DNA of 64,000 nt, from positions 1,922,001 to 1,986,000 of the forward strand of contig NZ_FNKB01000001.1 in NCBI RefSeq assembly GCF_900102345.1, written 5' to 3'. The notes under the pieces were generated by a model. It worked only from the letters and a program-made list of their open reading frames with translations, was not told where the DNA came from and did not search any database. Positions within the stretch are counted from its first letter, which is position 1, and the number at the start of each line of letters is the position of its first letter. The DNA is from Leucobacter chromiiresistens (GTDB lineage Bacteria; Actinomycetota; Actinomycetes; Actinomycetales; Microbacteriaceae). This document shows positions 7,613 to 16,622 of the stretch, one piece after another. A program made the position numbers and the translations under genes.

Positions 7613-9253
7613 TCAGCGGCTCGTGCTGCTCGTGGAGTAGACGGTGCCGCCCGAGCTCTGCGCGCGCCGGCCCGACCGACGGCGACCGCCCTCGGCGCCC
7701 GAGCCGGAACCCTGGCGCGACTGGCCGCCCTGGCCGCCCTGCTGGCCGCGACCGCCCTGGCCGCTCGCCTGCGCCTGACCGCCCTGACCGCCCTGGCCGC
7801 CGCGGCGCTGGCCGCCGCCGCCCTGCCCGCCGGCGCCCGGGTTCGCCGAGCGGCGCGACTGGCCGTCGCCCGCCTGACGCTGCCCGGCGCCCGCCGATCC
7901 CGCACCGCGACCGCGGCCGCCGCGCGAGCGCTTGCGCTTGGCGTTCGCACCCGTACTCGACCCCTCGCCGGCGGGGGCGTGGCCCGCCGCGCGCTGCTGA
8001 GCGACCTGCGCGGCCGCCCGCTTGCGCTCGGTCTCGCGCGGATCGACGCGGGGAGCGAGCTCGCCGATGAGCGCGAGCACCTCGGGGTCGATGTTCGCGG
8101 CGCTCGGGTTCACCGGGCGCGGCGTGACGCGGATCTTGGCGGCGCGCATGATCTGGCGCATCTCGCCGCGCTGCTCGGGGAGCACCAGCGTGACGACGTC
8201 GCCCTCGTTGCCCGCGCGGGCGGTGCGGCCCGATCGGTGCAGGTACGCCTTGTGCTCGACGGGCGGGTCGATGTGCACGACGAGGTCGACGCCGTCGACG
8301 TGCACGCCGCGAGCCGCGACGTCGGTGGCGACGAGCACGCGCGCCTCGCCGCTGACGAACTCGGCGAGGTTGCGGTCGCGCGCGTTCTGCGACAGGTTGC
8401 CCTGCAGCTCGACCGCGGGGATGCCGGCGGCGGTGAGCTGCTTGGCGAGCTTCTTCGCCTGGTGCTTCATGCGCGTGAAGAAGATGCGGCGGGCGGTGCC
8501 CGAGGCGAGCGCCTCGATGAGCGCGTCCTTCTGCTCCTTGCCCGCGACCTCGAAGACGTGGTGGGTGAGCTGCGGCACGGGCGACTCGGCGGAGTCGACG
8601 GAGTGCAGGATCGGGTTGTGCAGGTACTTCTTCACGATGTTGTCCACGCCGTTGTCGAGCGTCGCGCTGAAGAGCAGGCGCTGGCCCTGCTTGGGCGTGG
8701 CGTTGAGAATGCGCGTGACGACGGGCAGGAAGCCCATGTCGGCCATGTGGTCGGCCTCGTCGAGCACGGTGATCTCCACCGAGCCGAGATCGACGAGTCG
8801 CTGCTTCATGAGGTCGTCGAGGCGGCCGGGGGCTGCGACGACGATGTCGACGCCGCCCTCGAGCGCGACCTCCTGGCGGCGCTGCGGCACGCCGCCGAAG
8901 ATGGTCGTCACCTTGACGCCCATCGGGTCGGCCAGCATCTTCAGCGTCTCGGCGATCTGCGTGACGAGTTCGCGGGTCGGTGCGAGCACGATGGCGCGCG
9001 GGCGGCTCGGGCGGCGCTTCCGGGCGGCGTCGTCGGCGAGGTTCGCGACGAGGGGGATGCCGAAGGCGATGGTCTTGCCGGAGCCGGTGCGCCCGCGGCC
9101 GAGCACGTCGCGGCCGGCGAGCGTGTCGGGGAGGGTGTCGCGCTGGATCGGGAAGGGCGCCGCCTTGCCGTTCTTGGCGAGGGCGTCGGCGATGGGGGCG
9201 GGGACCCCGAGCTCCTGGAAGGAGGGCGTCGGGGCGGTGGTCTGTTCGGTCAC
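7613..9253 (-). CDS. DEAD-box ATP-dependent RNA helicase with Gly/Arg/Gln-rich tail
   Basis: A 546-residue superfamily-2 RNA helicase. In order it shows the Q motif (FPIQRDTLP), Walker A GRTGSGKT, PTREL, DEAD in VLDEADHMADMG, SAT, the ATDVAARGVHV region and HRSGRTARAG. After residue ~410 comes a linker, then a basic KRKRSRGGRGRG stretch and about 90 residues of repeated G-G-Q and G-Q-G segments. Such disordered RGG-like tails bind RNA in cold-shock and ribosome-assembly helicases. The GTG start (VTEQTTAPTPSF) has an AAGG-type site; an in-frame upstream ATG would add 23 unconserved residues. The long upstream gap suggests a long 5' leader. Confidence 0.93.
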   Translation of the reverse strand: MTEQTTAPTPSFQELGVPAPIADALAKNGKAAPFPIQRDTLPDTLAGRDVLGRGRTGSGKTIAFGIPLVANLADDAARKRRPSRPRAIVLAPTRELVTQIAETLKMLADPMGVKVTTIFGGVPQRRQEVALEGGVDIVVAAPGRLDDLMKQRLVDLGSVEITVLDEADHMADMGFLPVVTRILNATPKQGQRLLFSATLDNGVDNIVKKYLHNPILHSVDSAESPVPQLTHHVFEVAGKEQKDALIEALASGTARRIFFTRMKHQAKKLAKQLTAAGIPAVELQGNLSQNARDRNLAEFVSGEARVLVATDVAARGVHVDGVDLVVHIDPPVEHKAYLHRSGRTARAGNEGDVVTLVLPEQRGEMRQIMRAAKIRVTPRPVNPSAANIDPEVLALIGELAPRVDPRETERKRAAAQVAQQRAAGHAPAGEGSSTGANAKRKRSRGGRGRGAGSAGAGQRQAGDGQSRRSANPGAGGQGGGGQRRGGQGGQGGQAQASGQGGRGQQGGQGGQSRQGSGSGAEGGRRRSGRRAQSSGGTVYSTSSTSR

Positions 9254-9593
9254 GGGGACCTTTCGTGCATGGGCGCGAGCCGTGGTCGAGCCCCGAGCGC
9301 ACGGCTCTGGCGGGCATGACACGCGGCGTCGCGGCCGAATCGGCGAGTGCGCGGTTGCGCATCCGTTCGCCGCAGAGAGTCGGAGGCTCGGCGAGTCGAG
9401 GTTTCGACCGCCGCCTGCTGAGCATCAGCGACGCACGAGCCGGCTCGGCCGACTCGCAACGACCAGCTTAGCGGGTCGGGCTGGGAGCGCCGCGCGACGC
9501 GACTTTTCTCCGGTGCGGAAATCCGGGCGATCTTTCGGGCGTTTTCTGACGGGAGCGCGCCGACGGGCGCACGTCGTCTGCCAGCATGAGCGC
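9254..9593. other. 340-bp divergent intergenic region
   Basis: It lies between the helicase (leftward) and the GNAT-AAA gene (rightward). On the minus strand TAAGCT at 9465-9470 is a possible helicase -10, which would give a leader of about 200 bases. The right half has unusual T-runs (near 9504 and 9540). I see no open gene and no convincing riboswitch. Confidence 0.4.
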
Positions 9594-10895
9594 ATGGGAC
9601 GGATCACGATACGCGATTTCCACGACGACGACCTCGATGCGGTGGTGCGCCTGTGGTGGGAGGCGCACTCCTCGTCGGAGCAGCCCGTGTACTCGCTCGC
9701 CGAGGTCACGGCGTCGTGCCGCGAGGATCACGCGGTCGTGGCGGTGCGCGACGAGCACGTGGTGGCGGCGGCGGTCGGGCGCGCGGCGCACGCGCAGGGC
9801 TGGATCGTGTTCTTCGGGGTCGAGGAGGAGGCGCGCAGCGACAACACCTCGGGCGCCCTGCTCGACGCCCTGGAGCGGAAGATGGCGCCGCTCGGCCTGG
9901 GCACGCTCTCCGTGCTCACGCCCGAGAGCAGCCGCATCGATCTGCTCACCTCGAACGGCTTCCAGCTGCAGCACAATCTGCGCTACCTCGAACGGCAGAT
10001 GCCCGTGCAGCGACGCGAGCTCGAGCTGCTGAAGGACCTGGGCGGTCGGATCCTGCCCCGCCATCTGTGGGAGCAGGTCGCCGGCATGCGGCACGAGAAG
10101 CGGCTGCTCGAGGAGCGGCTCGTGACGCCGCTCGCGCAGCCCGATCTCGCCGACCGCTACGGCGTCGTACCGCCGCACGCGGTGATGCTGTTCGGGCCTC
10201 CGGGCACGGGCAAGACGACGTTCGCGAAGGCGGTGGCGTCGCGCCTCGACTGGCCGTTCATCGAGGTCTTCCCGTCTCGGCTCGGCGACGGAGCGACGAG
10301 CATGGCCTCGTCGCTGCGCGCCGTCTTCGAGCAGATCGCCGAGCTCGAGCACGGCGTCGTGTTCATCGACGAGGTCGAGGAGATCGCGTCGCAGCGCAGC
10401 GACCCGCCCACGCCGACGCAGGGAGTCACCAATGAGCTGCTCAAGGTCGTCGCCGACTTCCGCGACCGGGAGGGCATGCTGCTCGTGTGCGCGACGAACT
10501 TCGTGCGCGCGCTCGACGCGGCGTTCCTGCGGCACGGGCGCTTCGACTACGTGCTGCCGATCGGGCTCCCCGATGCCGAGGCGCGCGAAGCGATCTGGCG
10601 CCGCTACGTGCCGTCGAGCGTCTCCGCGGCGATCGACTTCGCGCAGCTCGTGCGCGTCAGCGAGGGGCTCACCCCGGCCGACATCGAGTACGCGGCGCGG
10701 CGGGCCTCGCAGGATGCGCTCGCCCGCGTGCTCCGGGGCGGGGAGGACGCGGCCGTCGCCGCCGCATCCGCATCGTCGCGCACGGATCTCACGACCGACG
10801 ACTACCTGTCGGCGCTCTCGGTGACGCGCGCCACGGTGTCGGAGGAGCAGCAGGACGCGTTCCTCGAAGACATCGAGTCGCTCGCACGCCTGTAG
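9594..10895 (+). CDS. GNAT acetyltransferase-like domain fused to an AAA+ ATPase
   Basis: A 433-residue two-domain protein. Residues 1-135 (MGRITIRDFHDDDLDAVVRLWWEA ... LSVLTPESSRIDLLTSNGFQ) have the beta-strand opening and the C-terminal 'NGF' of GNAT N-acetyltransferases, though the acetyl-CoA loop is poorly conserved. Residues ~165-430 are an AAA+ module of the FtsH/p97/spastin type: Walker A GPPGTGKTT (~200), Walker B GVVFIDEVEE (~256), sensor 1 CATNF and an arginine-finger-like RHGRFDYVLPIGLP (~313). The small C-terminal domain includes SEGLTPADIEYAARRASQDAL. The ATPase probably remodels a protein target that the GNAT domain modifies or recognises; this is inference. No membrane segment is seen. 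Confidence 0.85.
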   Translation: MGRITIRDFHDDDLDAVVRLWWEAHSSSEQPVYSLAEVTASCREDHAVVAVRDEHVVAAAVGRAAHAQGWIVFFGVEEEARSDNTSGALLDALERKMAPLGLGTLSVLTPESSRIDLLTSNGFQLQHNLRYLERQMPVQRRELELLKDLGGRILPRHLWEQVAGMRHEKRLLEERLVTPLAQPDLADRYGVVPPHAVMLFGPPGTGKTTFAKAVASRLDWPFIEVFPSRLGDGATSMASSLRAVFEQIAELEHGVVFIDEVEEIASQRSDPPTPTQGVTNELLKVVADFRDREGMLLVCATNFVRALDAAFLRHGRFDYVLPIGLPDAEAREAIWRRYVPSSVSAAIDFAQLVRVSEGLTPADIEYAARRASQDALARVLRGGEDAAVAAASASSRTDLTTDDYLSALSVTRATVSEEQQDAFLEDIESLARL

Positions 10896-10937
10896 CGGGC
10901 GTCCGCCGTGCGGAGCCCGGGGCGTCCGACGTGCGAT

Positions 10938-10975
10938 GTCGGAGGCGCCCGGTAGCGTCGGAGGTGCCCGGTAGC
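10938..10975. repeat. Direct repeat of 19 bp, two copies
   Basis: GTCGGAGGCGCCCGGTAGC at 10938-10956 is followed immediately by a copy differing by one base, plus the start of a third. It sits between the AAA gene and the nuclease-helicase. Confidence 0.7.
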
Positions 10976-11019
10976 GTCGGGCGAGTCGGCGGAGGTCGCC
11001 GTGAACGAGAGGAGCCCGC

Positions 11020-14000
11020 ATGTTCGTGCAGGATCGCGCCGACGGCGCCGGGCAGCGCATCGTCACCAGCGCGAGCGACCTCACGGCGGCGAGCCGTTGC
11101 GAATTCGCGTTCCTGAGACGGCTCGACGCGAAGCTCGGACGCGACGTCTCGGTGCCCCCCGACGACGACCCGATGCTGCGGCGCGCGGCGCGGCTCGGGG
11201 ACGCGCACGAGGAGCGCGTACTCGCCGCGTACGTCGACCGGTTCGGCGCGGGCGAGGCGGGTGCGCCCGGAGGCGTGGTCTCCGTGCCCAGGCCGCAGTC
11301 CATGTCGGCCGACGACCTCGGGGTCGTCGCGTTCGAGACGGTGACCGCCCTCGCGGGCGGGGCGGAGGTCGTGTTCCAGGCGACCTTCTTCGACCCGCAG
11401 CAGCGCGCCGCGAGCGGCGGCGACCCCGAGATCGGATTCGTCGGGTTCGCCGACTTCCTGCGGCGCCGCCCCGACGGCCGCTACGAGGTGCAGGACACGA
11501 AGCTCGCGCGTCGCGCGAAGGTGACCGCCGTGATGCAGCTCGCCGCGTACGCCGAGCAGCTCGAGCGCGTCGGCGTTCCCGTCTCGGAGACGGCGGTGCT
11601 GATCCTCGGCGACGGCGCGCAGTCGCGGCATCGCCTCTCCGACATCGCACCCGTGTTCCGCGCCCGCCGCGCCCGTCTGCACGCGCTCATCGTCGACCGG
11701 TTCCGCGCCGCCGGCGACGACGGCGTGCGCGCGCACGCAGAGGCCGTCGCCTGGGGTGCTGCGGGCATCGTCGCCTGCGGGCGGTGCGAGGTGTGCGCGT
11801 CCGAGGTGGAGCGCACCCGCGACCCGCTGCTCATCGCCGGCATCCGCGCGGCGCAGCGCGACGCGCTCGTCGAGGCGGGTCTGCACACGCTCGACCGCGT
11901 CGCCGACAGCCTCGGCGCCGCCCGATCGGGCGCGCTGCAGGTCCCCGGCATCGCCGCACCGGTGCTGGAGCGGCTGGCCGAGCAGGCGCAGCTGCAGCAG
12001 CGCGGGGACGCGGCCGATGGGGGATCGGCGCCGCCGTTCCTCGTCACGCGGCCCGAAGCGCTCGCGGCGATTCCCGCGCCCGACGCGGGGGACCTGTTCT
12101 TCGATTTCGAGGGCGACCCGCTGTTCCGCGCACCGGGCCCCGACGACACCGCCCGGTGGGGCATCGACTACCTCTTCGGCATGGTCGACGCCGAGGAGCG
12201 GTTCACCGCGATCTGGGCGCACGATCTCGCCGCCGAGCGCCGCGCACTCGAGGAGTTCCTCGCGCTCGTCGCCGAGCGGCGGCGGCGCTTCCCCGCGATG
12301 AAGATCTACCACTACGCGGCCTACGAGCGCACGCACCTCGCCTCCATCGCGGCGCGCCACGGAGTCGGAGAGGCGGAGGTCGATGCGCTGCTCCGCGAGC
12401 ACGTGCTCGTCGACCTGTACCCGATCGTGCGCGCCGCGCTGCGGGTCGGCACCCGCTCGTACTCGATCAAGAAGCTCGAACCGCTGTACATGGGCGCCGA
12501 GCTGCGCGATGCCGACGGCGTGACGAGCGGCGAGCAGTCGGTGACGGAGTACGCCGAGGCGAGCGCGCAGCTCGCCTCGGACGATCCCGCGGCGCAGTCC
12601 GAGGGGCGGCGCCGGATGGAGGCGATCGGCGAGTACAACCGGTACGACTGCGTCTCGACGCTCCGACTACGCGACTGGCTGCTGCGGCTGGCGCGGCAGC
12701 ACGGCATCGCGCCGTTCCCGCCCGAGCAGGCGGCGCCGGAGCAGGCCGGCGGGCCGCGGCTCGAGCTCAGCCGCACGAGCGCCGAGCTCGCTGCGCACGC
12801 CGCACGGTTCGCCGAGCTCGACCGGGCCGATGATCGGGCTGCGGCAGCCATCGCCGCGAGCGCGATCGACTATCACGAGCGCGAGCAGAAGTCGTTCTGG
12901 TGGGCGCACTTCGCGCGGCTGATCGACCCCGTCGAGGACTGGGCCGACACGAGGGACGTGCTGGTCGTCGACCCGCGGGCGAGCCGCGTCGAGGCGGAGT
13001 GGCACACGCCTCCGCGTGCGCGCGCCGAGCGGCGACTCGTGCGGCTCGGGGGAGAGCCCGCCCCCGGGTCGCGCTTCCGGCCCGACGGGGAGGCGTTCGC
13101 CCTCTACCCGCATCCGGCGCCGTTTCCGCAGTACGGCTCAGCGCCCGGATCCCGCGGCGCGCGACCGGTCAGGATCGTCGAAGCGCGCGACGACGGGGCC
13201 ACCGTCCAGGAGACGCTGCCGCCGCGCGCCGACCACTACGCGCAGCTGCCGATCGCGCTGACGCCGGGCCCTCCGCCGCGCGCCGGAGCGCAGAAGGGCG
13301 CGATCGAGGAGTGGGGGTCGGCGCTCGCCCGGTCGCTCGATCGCGGAGCGTTCCCCGCCGACCCCGCCGTCGACCTGCTGCGCCGGGAACCGCCGCGCCT
13401 CGCGGGCGATGCGGCTCTCGTCGCCCCGGCGTCCGACGCGGCCCTCGCAGCGGGCGGCGGCGATGCCGACGCTCGACGCATCGGAGCGGTGATCGCCTCC
13501 CTGCGTCGACTCGACCGGTCGGCGCTCGCAGTGCAGGGGCCGCCCGGAACGGGCAAGACCTATCTCGCCGCGCGGGTCATCCGTCGGCTCGTCGAGGAGG
13601 ACGGCTGGGTCGTGGGCGTCGTCGCGCAGTCGCACCGCGTCGTCGAGAACGTGCTCTCGGGTGTCGTGCGCGCGGGTCTCGCCCCCGCCCGGGTCGGCAA
13701 GGCCGCCCAGCGCGGGGCCGACCCTGCCGAAACCGCAACGGCGCCCTACACGGTGCTGCGCAGCGGCGGGCAGGCGGCCTTCCTCACGGGCCACGAGCGC
13801 GCGGGGCGCGGCGCCGTGATCGGGGGGACGGCCTGGGACTTCAGCAACCCCGAGCGCATCGGGCGGCACCAGCTCGACCTGCTCGTCGTCGATGAAGCCG
13901 GCCAGTTCTCGCTCGCCCCGACCATCGCGGCCTCGGTCGCCGCGCGCCGCGTACTGCTGCTCGGCGACCCGCAGCAGCTGCCGCAGGTCTCGCAGGGGTC

Positions 14001-14709
14001 GCACCCGGAGCCCGTCGACACCTCGGCGCTCGGGTGGCTGCTCGGCGCGCACGAGACGATCCCGGAGCACCTCGGCTACTTCCTCGCCGAGACGCGGCGC
14101 ATGCGCCCCGAGCTCGCGGACGTGGTCTCCGAACTGGCGTACGAGGGGCGGCTCCGCGCGCATCCGAGCACCGCCGAGCGCGAGGTCGTCGGCGCGGGCG
14201 CCCCGGGCCTCCACTGGCACGCCCTGACCCACTCGGGCAACGCGACGCACTCGGAGGAGGAGGCGCGGCACGTGGTGGAGGTGGTGCGCCGCTCCCTCCG
14301 CGGCGCGCTGCGCAGCCCTGGAGCGGCCGAACGTGCGCTGACGCCCGCCGACCTCATCGTCGTCGCGCCCTACAATGCCCAGGTCGAATGCGTCTCGCGC
14401 GAACTCGACCGCGCGGGGCTCGGAGCCGTGCGGGTCGGCACCGTCGACAAATTCCAGGGGCAGGAGGCGGTGATCGCGATCGTGACGCTCGCCGCGTCGA
14501 GCGCCGCCGAAGTGCCCCGGGGTCTCGAGTTCCTGCTCATGCGGAACCGGTTGAACGTCGCGATCAGCCGCGCGCAGTGGTCGGCGCACCTCGTCTCGTC
14601 GGATCGCCTCGGCGACGGACTCCCGACGACCACCGAGGGCGTCGCCGCTCTCTCGGGCTACCTGCGGCTTGTGGAACGCGCCCGCCCCGCTAACGTGGAG
14701 TCATGGTGA
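11020..14709 (+). CDS. TM0106-type RecB-like nuclease fused to SF1 helicase
   Basis: A 1229-residue nucleic-acid enzyme with three parts. Residues ~15-330 are a RecB-like nuclease region: SASDLTAASRCEFAF with a Cys, then VGFADFLRRRPDGRYEVQDTKLARRAK, which holds the D...E/QxxK catalytic pattern, and a CGRCEVC cysteine cluster near 250. Residues ~350-560 resemble an RNase H-like exonuclease (DLFFDFEGDPLF at ~355; EYNRYDCVSTLRLRDWL). The C-terminal ~400 residues are a Dna2/Upf1-like helicase with GPPGTGKT (~839), DEAGQFSL (~957), GDPQQLPQ, TVDKFQGQEA and NRLNVAISRA. This suggests DNA or RNA end processing. AGAGGAG precedes the ATG, and the end overlaps the aminotransferase start by seven bases. 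Confidence 0.9.
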   Translation: MFVQDRADGAGQRIVTSASDLTAASRCEFAFLRRLDAKLGRDVSVPPDDDPMLRRAARLGDAHEERVLAAYVDRFGAGEAGAPGGVVSVPRPQSMSADDLGVVAFETVTALAGGAEVVFQATFFDPQQRAASGGDPEIGFVGFADFLRRRPDGRYEVQDTKLARRAKVTAVMQLAAYAEQLERVGVPVSETAVLILGDGAQSRHRLSDIAPVFRARRARLHALIVDRFRAAGDDGVRAHAEAVAWGAAGIVACGRCEVCASEVERTRDPLLIAGIRAAQRDALVEAGLHTLDRVADSLGAARSGALQVPGIAAPVLERLAEQAQLQQRGDAADGGSAPPFLVTRPEALAAIPAPDAGDLFFDFEGDPLFRAPGPDDTARWGIDYLFGMVDAEERFTAIWAHDLAAERRALEEFLALVAERRRRFPAMKIYHYAAYERTHLASIAARHGVGEAEVDALLREHVLVDLYPIVRAALRVGTRSYSIKKLEPLYMGAELRDADGVTSGEQSVTEYAEASAQLASDDPAAQSEGRRRMEAIGEYNRYDCVSTLRLRDWLLRLARQHGIAPFPPEQAAPEQAGGPRLELSRTSAELAAHAARFAELDRADDRAAAAIAASAIDYHEREQKSFWWAHFARLIDPVEDWADTRDVLVVDPRASRVEAEWHTPPRARAERRLVRLGGEPAPGSRFRPDGEAFALYPHPAPFPQYGSAPGSRGARPVRIVEARDDGATVQETLPPRADHYAQLPIALTPGPPPRAGAQKGAIEEWGSALARSLDRGAFPADPAVDLLRREPPRLAGDAALVAPASDAALAAGGGDADARRIGAVIASLRRLDRSALAVQGPPGTGKTYLAARVIRRLVEEDGWVVGVVAQSHRVVENVLSGVVRAGLAPARVGKAAQRGADPAETATAPYTVLRSGGQAAFLTGHERAGRGAVIGGTAWDFSNPERIGRHQLDLLVVDEAGQFSLAPTIAASVAARRVLLLGDPQQLPQVSQGSHPEPVDTSALGWLLGAHETIPEHLGYFLAETRRMRPELADVVSELAYEGRLRAHPSTAEREVVGAGAPGLHWHALTHSGNATHSEEEARHVVEVVRRSLRGALRSPGAAERALTPADLIVVAPYNAQVECVSRELDRAGLGAVRVGTVDKFQGQEAVIAIVTLAASSAAEVPRGLEFLLMRNRLNVAISRAQWSAHLVSSDRLGDGLPTTTEGVAALSGYLRLVERARPANVESW
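14669..14696 (+). promoter_or_regulatory. Promoter inside the helicase 3' end, leaderless aminotransferase start
   Basis: TTGTGG (14669-14674), a 16-base spacer, TAACGT (14691-14696), six bases, then ATG at 14703. The aminotransferase may thus be transcribed separately although its start overlaps the helicase stop. Confidence 0.5.
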
Positions 14710-15995
14710 ATCCCGGAGGACCCATCAAGACGCCGCCGTCACGTCCGCTGCCGCCGCCCGCCCGCGTCGGCGACGAGCCCGGCGGCAAACCCGGCGGCGA
14801 ACCCGGAGGCGAACAGCGACGCGTGGCGGTGCCGCCCCGGGTGTCGCGCAGATCGGGCATCCCCGCCTTCGAGGTGATGCGGATCACCGACGAGATCGCG
14901 CGACGCCGGGCCGGCGGCCACGACGTCGTCTCGCTCTGCGCGGGCGAACCGAGCGCGCGCGCCGTTCCCGGAACGCTGCGGCCGGCCGGCTACACGGGCC
15001 CGCTCGGCACGGCGCCGCTGCGCGAGGCCGTCGCCGGGCACTACCGGCAGTGGTACGGAGTCGAGGTCGATCCGGCGTCGGTCGCGATCACCACCGGCTC
15101 GTCGGGGGCCTTCCAGCTCGCCTTCCTCGCCGCATTCGACCCGGGCGATCGCGTCGCGCTCGCGAGTCCCGGCTACCCCGCTTACCGCAACATCCTCACG
15201 GCGCTCGGCGTTCACGTCATCGAGATCCAGACCGGGCCGGCCACCCGGTACCAGCCGACGCCGGCGCTGCTCGACGCCGCCGTCGCGGAGCACGGCGAGC
15301 TCGCGGGGCTCGTACTCGCCTCGCCGGCGAATCCCACCGGAACGATGCTCGACCGCGCCGCCCTCGCCGCGCTGGTCGCCTGGTGCTCGCTGCGCGGCGT
15401 GCGCCTCGTGAGCGACGAGATCTACCACGGCATCACGTTCGGCGACGACGGGCAGGATCGCCGGGGCGTCACGGCGCGCGAGCTCGACCGCGAGGCCATC
15501 GTCATCAATTCGTTCTCGAAGTACTGGGGGATGACCGGCTGGCGGCTCGGCTGGGCGCTCCTGCCCGACTCCCTGGTCGCGCCGTTCGAGGCGCTCGCAT
15601 CGAACTTCGCACTCTCGCCGCCCGCGCCCGCCCAGGAGCTCGCGCTCACCGCGTTCACGGACGAGTCGTACGCCGAGCGCGACGCGATCGTGACGGGGTT
15701 CGCCCGCGCGCGCAGGCTCATCCTCGACGCCGAGCCGTCGCTCGGATGGGGCATCGCCGCGCCCTCGGACGGTGCGTTCTACTACTACTCCGAGCTCGGG
15801 CCGCAGCTCGAGCGCTTCACCGACTCAGTCGACTACGCGCGTCGGCTGCTCGCCGAGGCCGATGTCGCCGTCGTGCCCGGAGTCGACTTCGACCCCGTCG
15901 CGGGATCCCGCGCGGTTCGGCTCTCCTACGCGGCAGGCGAGAGCGCCGTCGCGGAGGCGCTCGAGCGGATCGTGCGGTTCCAGAGCGCCGGATAG
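14703..15995 (+). CDS. PLP-dependent class I/II aminotransferase
   Basis: A 430-residue fold-type I aminotransferase. Motifs in order: GYTGPLGTAPLREAVAGHY (substrate loop), ASPGYPAYRNI, ASPANPTGTMLDR (the Asn-Pro that contacts PLP), VSDEIYHGITF (Asp and Tyr), SFSKYWGMTGWRLGW with the PLP Lys near residue 271, and an Arg near the end (GSRAVRLSYA) for the substrate carboxylate. This matches aspartate/alanine-type enzymes. The first ~45 residues are Pro/Gly-rich with a repeated GGxPGGE unit and are unusual, so translation could begin later (for instance at a GTG near 14823). The amino acid substrate cannot be told from sequence. Confidence 0.88.
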   Translation: MVNPGGPIKTPPSRPLPPPARVGDEPGGKPGGEPGGEQRRVAVPPRVSRRSGIPAFEVMRITDEIARRRAGGHDVVSLCAGEPSARAVPGTLRPAGYTGPLGTAPLREAVAGHYRQWYGVEVDPASVAITTGSSGAFQLAFLAAFDPGDRVALASPGYPAYRNILTALGVHVIEIQTGPATRYQPTPALLDAAVAEHGELAGLVLASPANPTGTMLDRAALAALVAWCSLRGVRLVSDEIYHGITFGDDGQDRRGVTARELDREAIVINSFSKYWGMTGWRLGWALLPDSLVAPFEALASNFALSPPAPAQELALTAFTDESYAERDAIVTGFARARRLILDAEPSLGWGIAAPSDGAFYYYSELGPQLERFTDSVDYARRLLAEADVAVVPGVDFDPVAGSRAVRLSYAAGESAVAEALERIVRFQSAG

Positions 15996-16041
15996 CGAAA
16001 CGGGGCCCCTGCGCCGAGCGTGGTGGAGCGACGCCCAGCGC

Positions 16042-16082
16042 CCGGCCTCGCAGTGCGATCGGGTCGCGCCGGGCGAGGCCGG
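16042..16082. terminator. Bidirectional hairpin between convergent genes
   Basis: CCGGCCTCGC (16042-16051) pairs with GCGAGGCCGG (16073-16082) around a 21-base loop, in the gap between the aminotransferase (+) and the small unknown gene (-). Confidence 0.6.
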
Positions 16083-16095
16083 AAGCGGCCGGCGG

Positions 16096-16551
16096 TCAGC
16101 CGTCGATGCGGACGGGGGTGCCGGCGGCGACGCCGATTCTGCGCTGCAGGGCCTCGTCGACCGCCGGGGCGGCGGGATCGATGCCGAGCTGCTCGGCGGC
16201 ATCGCGCGAGCCCGCGCCGAGCGCGAAGCCGACGACGCGCACGGATTCCGCGAGCGGCCCCTCGAGCGCGGCGACCGCGCGGGCGAGCGCGGATCGCGCG
16301 GCCTTCGCCAGCGCCGCCGCGTCGGGCTGCTCGTCGCGCAGCGGCACCTCGGCCCGCGCATAGGTGACGCCGTCGCCCGTGACGACCTCGCCGACGAGCT
16401 GCGCGCCCTCGCGGCGCACCGTCGCCTCGAGCTCGCTGCTCGTCGAGCCGGGCGTCTTCGTGGTGAAGGGGAGGGGAATGCCCGAAGGGGCGCCCCCGTC
16501 ATCGTGATGATGATCGGGAGACGCCCCTCCGAAGGAGAACTTCAAATCCAT
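16096..16551 (-). CDS. Hypothetical protein with His/Asp-rich N-terminus
   Basis: I do not recognise this 151-residue protein. It begins MDLKFSFGG and then has a DHHHDDGG cluster (residues ~13-20) that could bind metal. A two-part alpha/beta body follows, with [13 protein letters not shown] and an Ala-rich helix ([20 protein letters not shown]). No signal peptide or membrane helix is visible. TACTCT lies seven bases before the ATG, close to the leaderless arrangement seen at other genes here. An in-frame start 25 codons upstream would add an Arg/Gly-rich segment without a ribosome site. It lies downstream of the alanine dehydrogenase on the same strand (71 bp away). Confidence 0.65.
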   Translation of the reverse strand: MDLKFSFGGASPDHHHDDGGAPSGIPLPFTTKTPGSTSSELEATVRREGAQLVGEVVTGDGVTYARAEVPLRDEQPDAAALAKAARSALARAVAALEGPLAESVRVVGFALGAGSRDAAEQLGIDPAAPAVDEALQRRIGVAAGTPVRIDG

Positions 16552-16622
16552 GAGTTCCAGAGTACGCGCTCCGCGAGCCCCGGTTGCACCGCGAACGGAG
16601 AACCGGGCGCGCGGGCCGCGGC

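Noticed and set aside
8022..10895. A 957-codon frame extending the GNAT-AAA protein upstream
   Set aside because: The added part is antisense to the DEAD helicase and crosses a promoter region; the GNAT fold begins at MGRITIRDF.
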